A stretch of DNA of 6,392 nt from Gammaproteobacteria bacterium (lineage in GTDB: Bacteria > Pseudomonadota > Gammaproteobacteria > Steroidobacterales > Steroidobacteraceae): the NCBI GenBank assembly GCA_028293775.1, contig JAQGOD010000318.1:1-6392 (forward strand), read 5' to 3'. The notes below the pieces were generated by a model that saw nothing but the letters and a program-made list of their open reading frames with translations, was not told where the DNA came from and did no database searches. Of this stretch, positions 6,315 to 6,392 are shown piece after piece; positions within the stretch are counted from its first letter, which is position 1, and each line of letters starts with the position of its first letter. The translations under genes and the position numbers were made by a program.

Positions 6315-6392
6315 ATGAAACTGAAAGATCCCAACTTGCTGCGCGAGCAGTGCTTCATTGACGGCAGCTGGATCGGTGCGGACAACGCAGCG
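6315..6392 (+). CDS. gabD: Succinate-semialdehyde dehydrogenase, GabD-type, N-terminal fragment cut by window edge
   Basis: Only the first 26 codons are inside the window. The N-terminus MKLKDPNLLREQCFIDGSW closely parallels the start of E. coli GabD (MKLNDSNLFRQQALINGEW), including the first beta-strand motif with the G-x-W that opens aldehyde dehydrogenases. GabD is the cytosolic NADP-dependent enzyme that oxidises succinate semialdehyde to succinate. The ATG follows AAGAG with a 4-base spacer and is 9 bases after the hydrolase stop, so it is very probably co-transcribed. No catalytic residue is in view. A related medium-chain semialdehyde dehydrogenase is the alternative, but the N-terminal match favours GabD. 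Confidence 0.8.
   Translation, partial: MKLKDPNLLREQCFIDGSWIGADNAA

Overview
The window looks like a piece of chromosome from a GC-rich gammaproteobacterium, possibly a soil or environmental lineage related to Nevskiales or Steroidobacterales. The lineage is an inference. It rests on an E. coli-type glutamate-cysteine ligase (GshA), a FadI-type thiolase and a GabD-type dehydrogenase, all close in motif to their gammaproteobacterial counterparts. I see no insertion sequence, tRNA, rRNA, CRISPR array or phage gene. Coding density is very high, and no gene-free stretch exceeds 90 bases.

The layout is two divergent gene trains that separate at a 63-bp intergenic region (4282-4344). The left train runs on the minus strand. 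In order of transcription it holds a DUF885-family lipoprotein (4281 to 2584), a secreted START/SRPBCC-fold protein (2496 to 1921), a RidA-fold lipoprotein (1952 to 1440), and gshA (1419 to beyond base 1, so its C-terminus is missing). The last three are packed tightly (a 32-base overlap, then a 20-base gap) and look like one operon. The DUF885 gene is 87 bases upstream of them. The first three products all carry export signals, two of them lipoboxes. They form a small cell-envelope set placed in front of a cytosolic glutathione-biosynthesis gene.

The right train runs on the plus strand: a FadI-type thiolase (4345-5631), a dienelactone-hydrolase-family enzyme (5646-6305), and the first 26 codons of a GabD-type succinate-semialdehyde dehydrogenase (from 6315). 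Gaps of 14 and 9 bases and clear ribosome binding sites indicate one catabolic operon, which would feed acyl-CoA and small-acid intermediates toward acetyl-CoA and succinate.

The most unusual points are in the left train. The DUF885 protein has lost the HE pair of the family's HExxPGHH motif and other C-terminal signature residues, and carries an Ala/Pro-rich stretch where the family normally has ordered sequence. The RidA-fold protein is a predicted lipoprotein without the catalytic arginine of true RidA deaminases. A consensus TATAAT lies exactly where it would start the DUF885 transcript at its own ATG, suggesting a leaderless message. All three left-train genes after DUF885 appear to use non-ATG starts (GTG, GTG, TTG).
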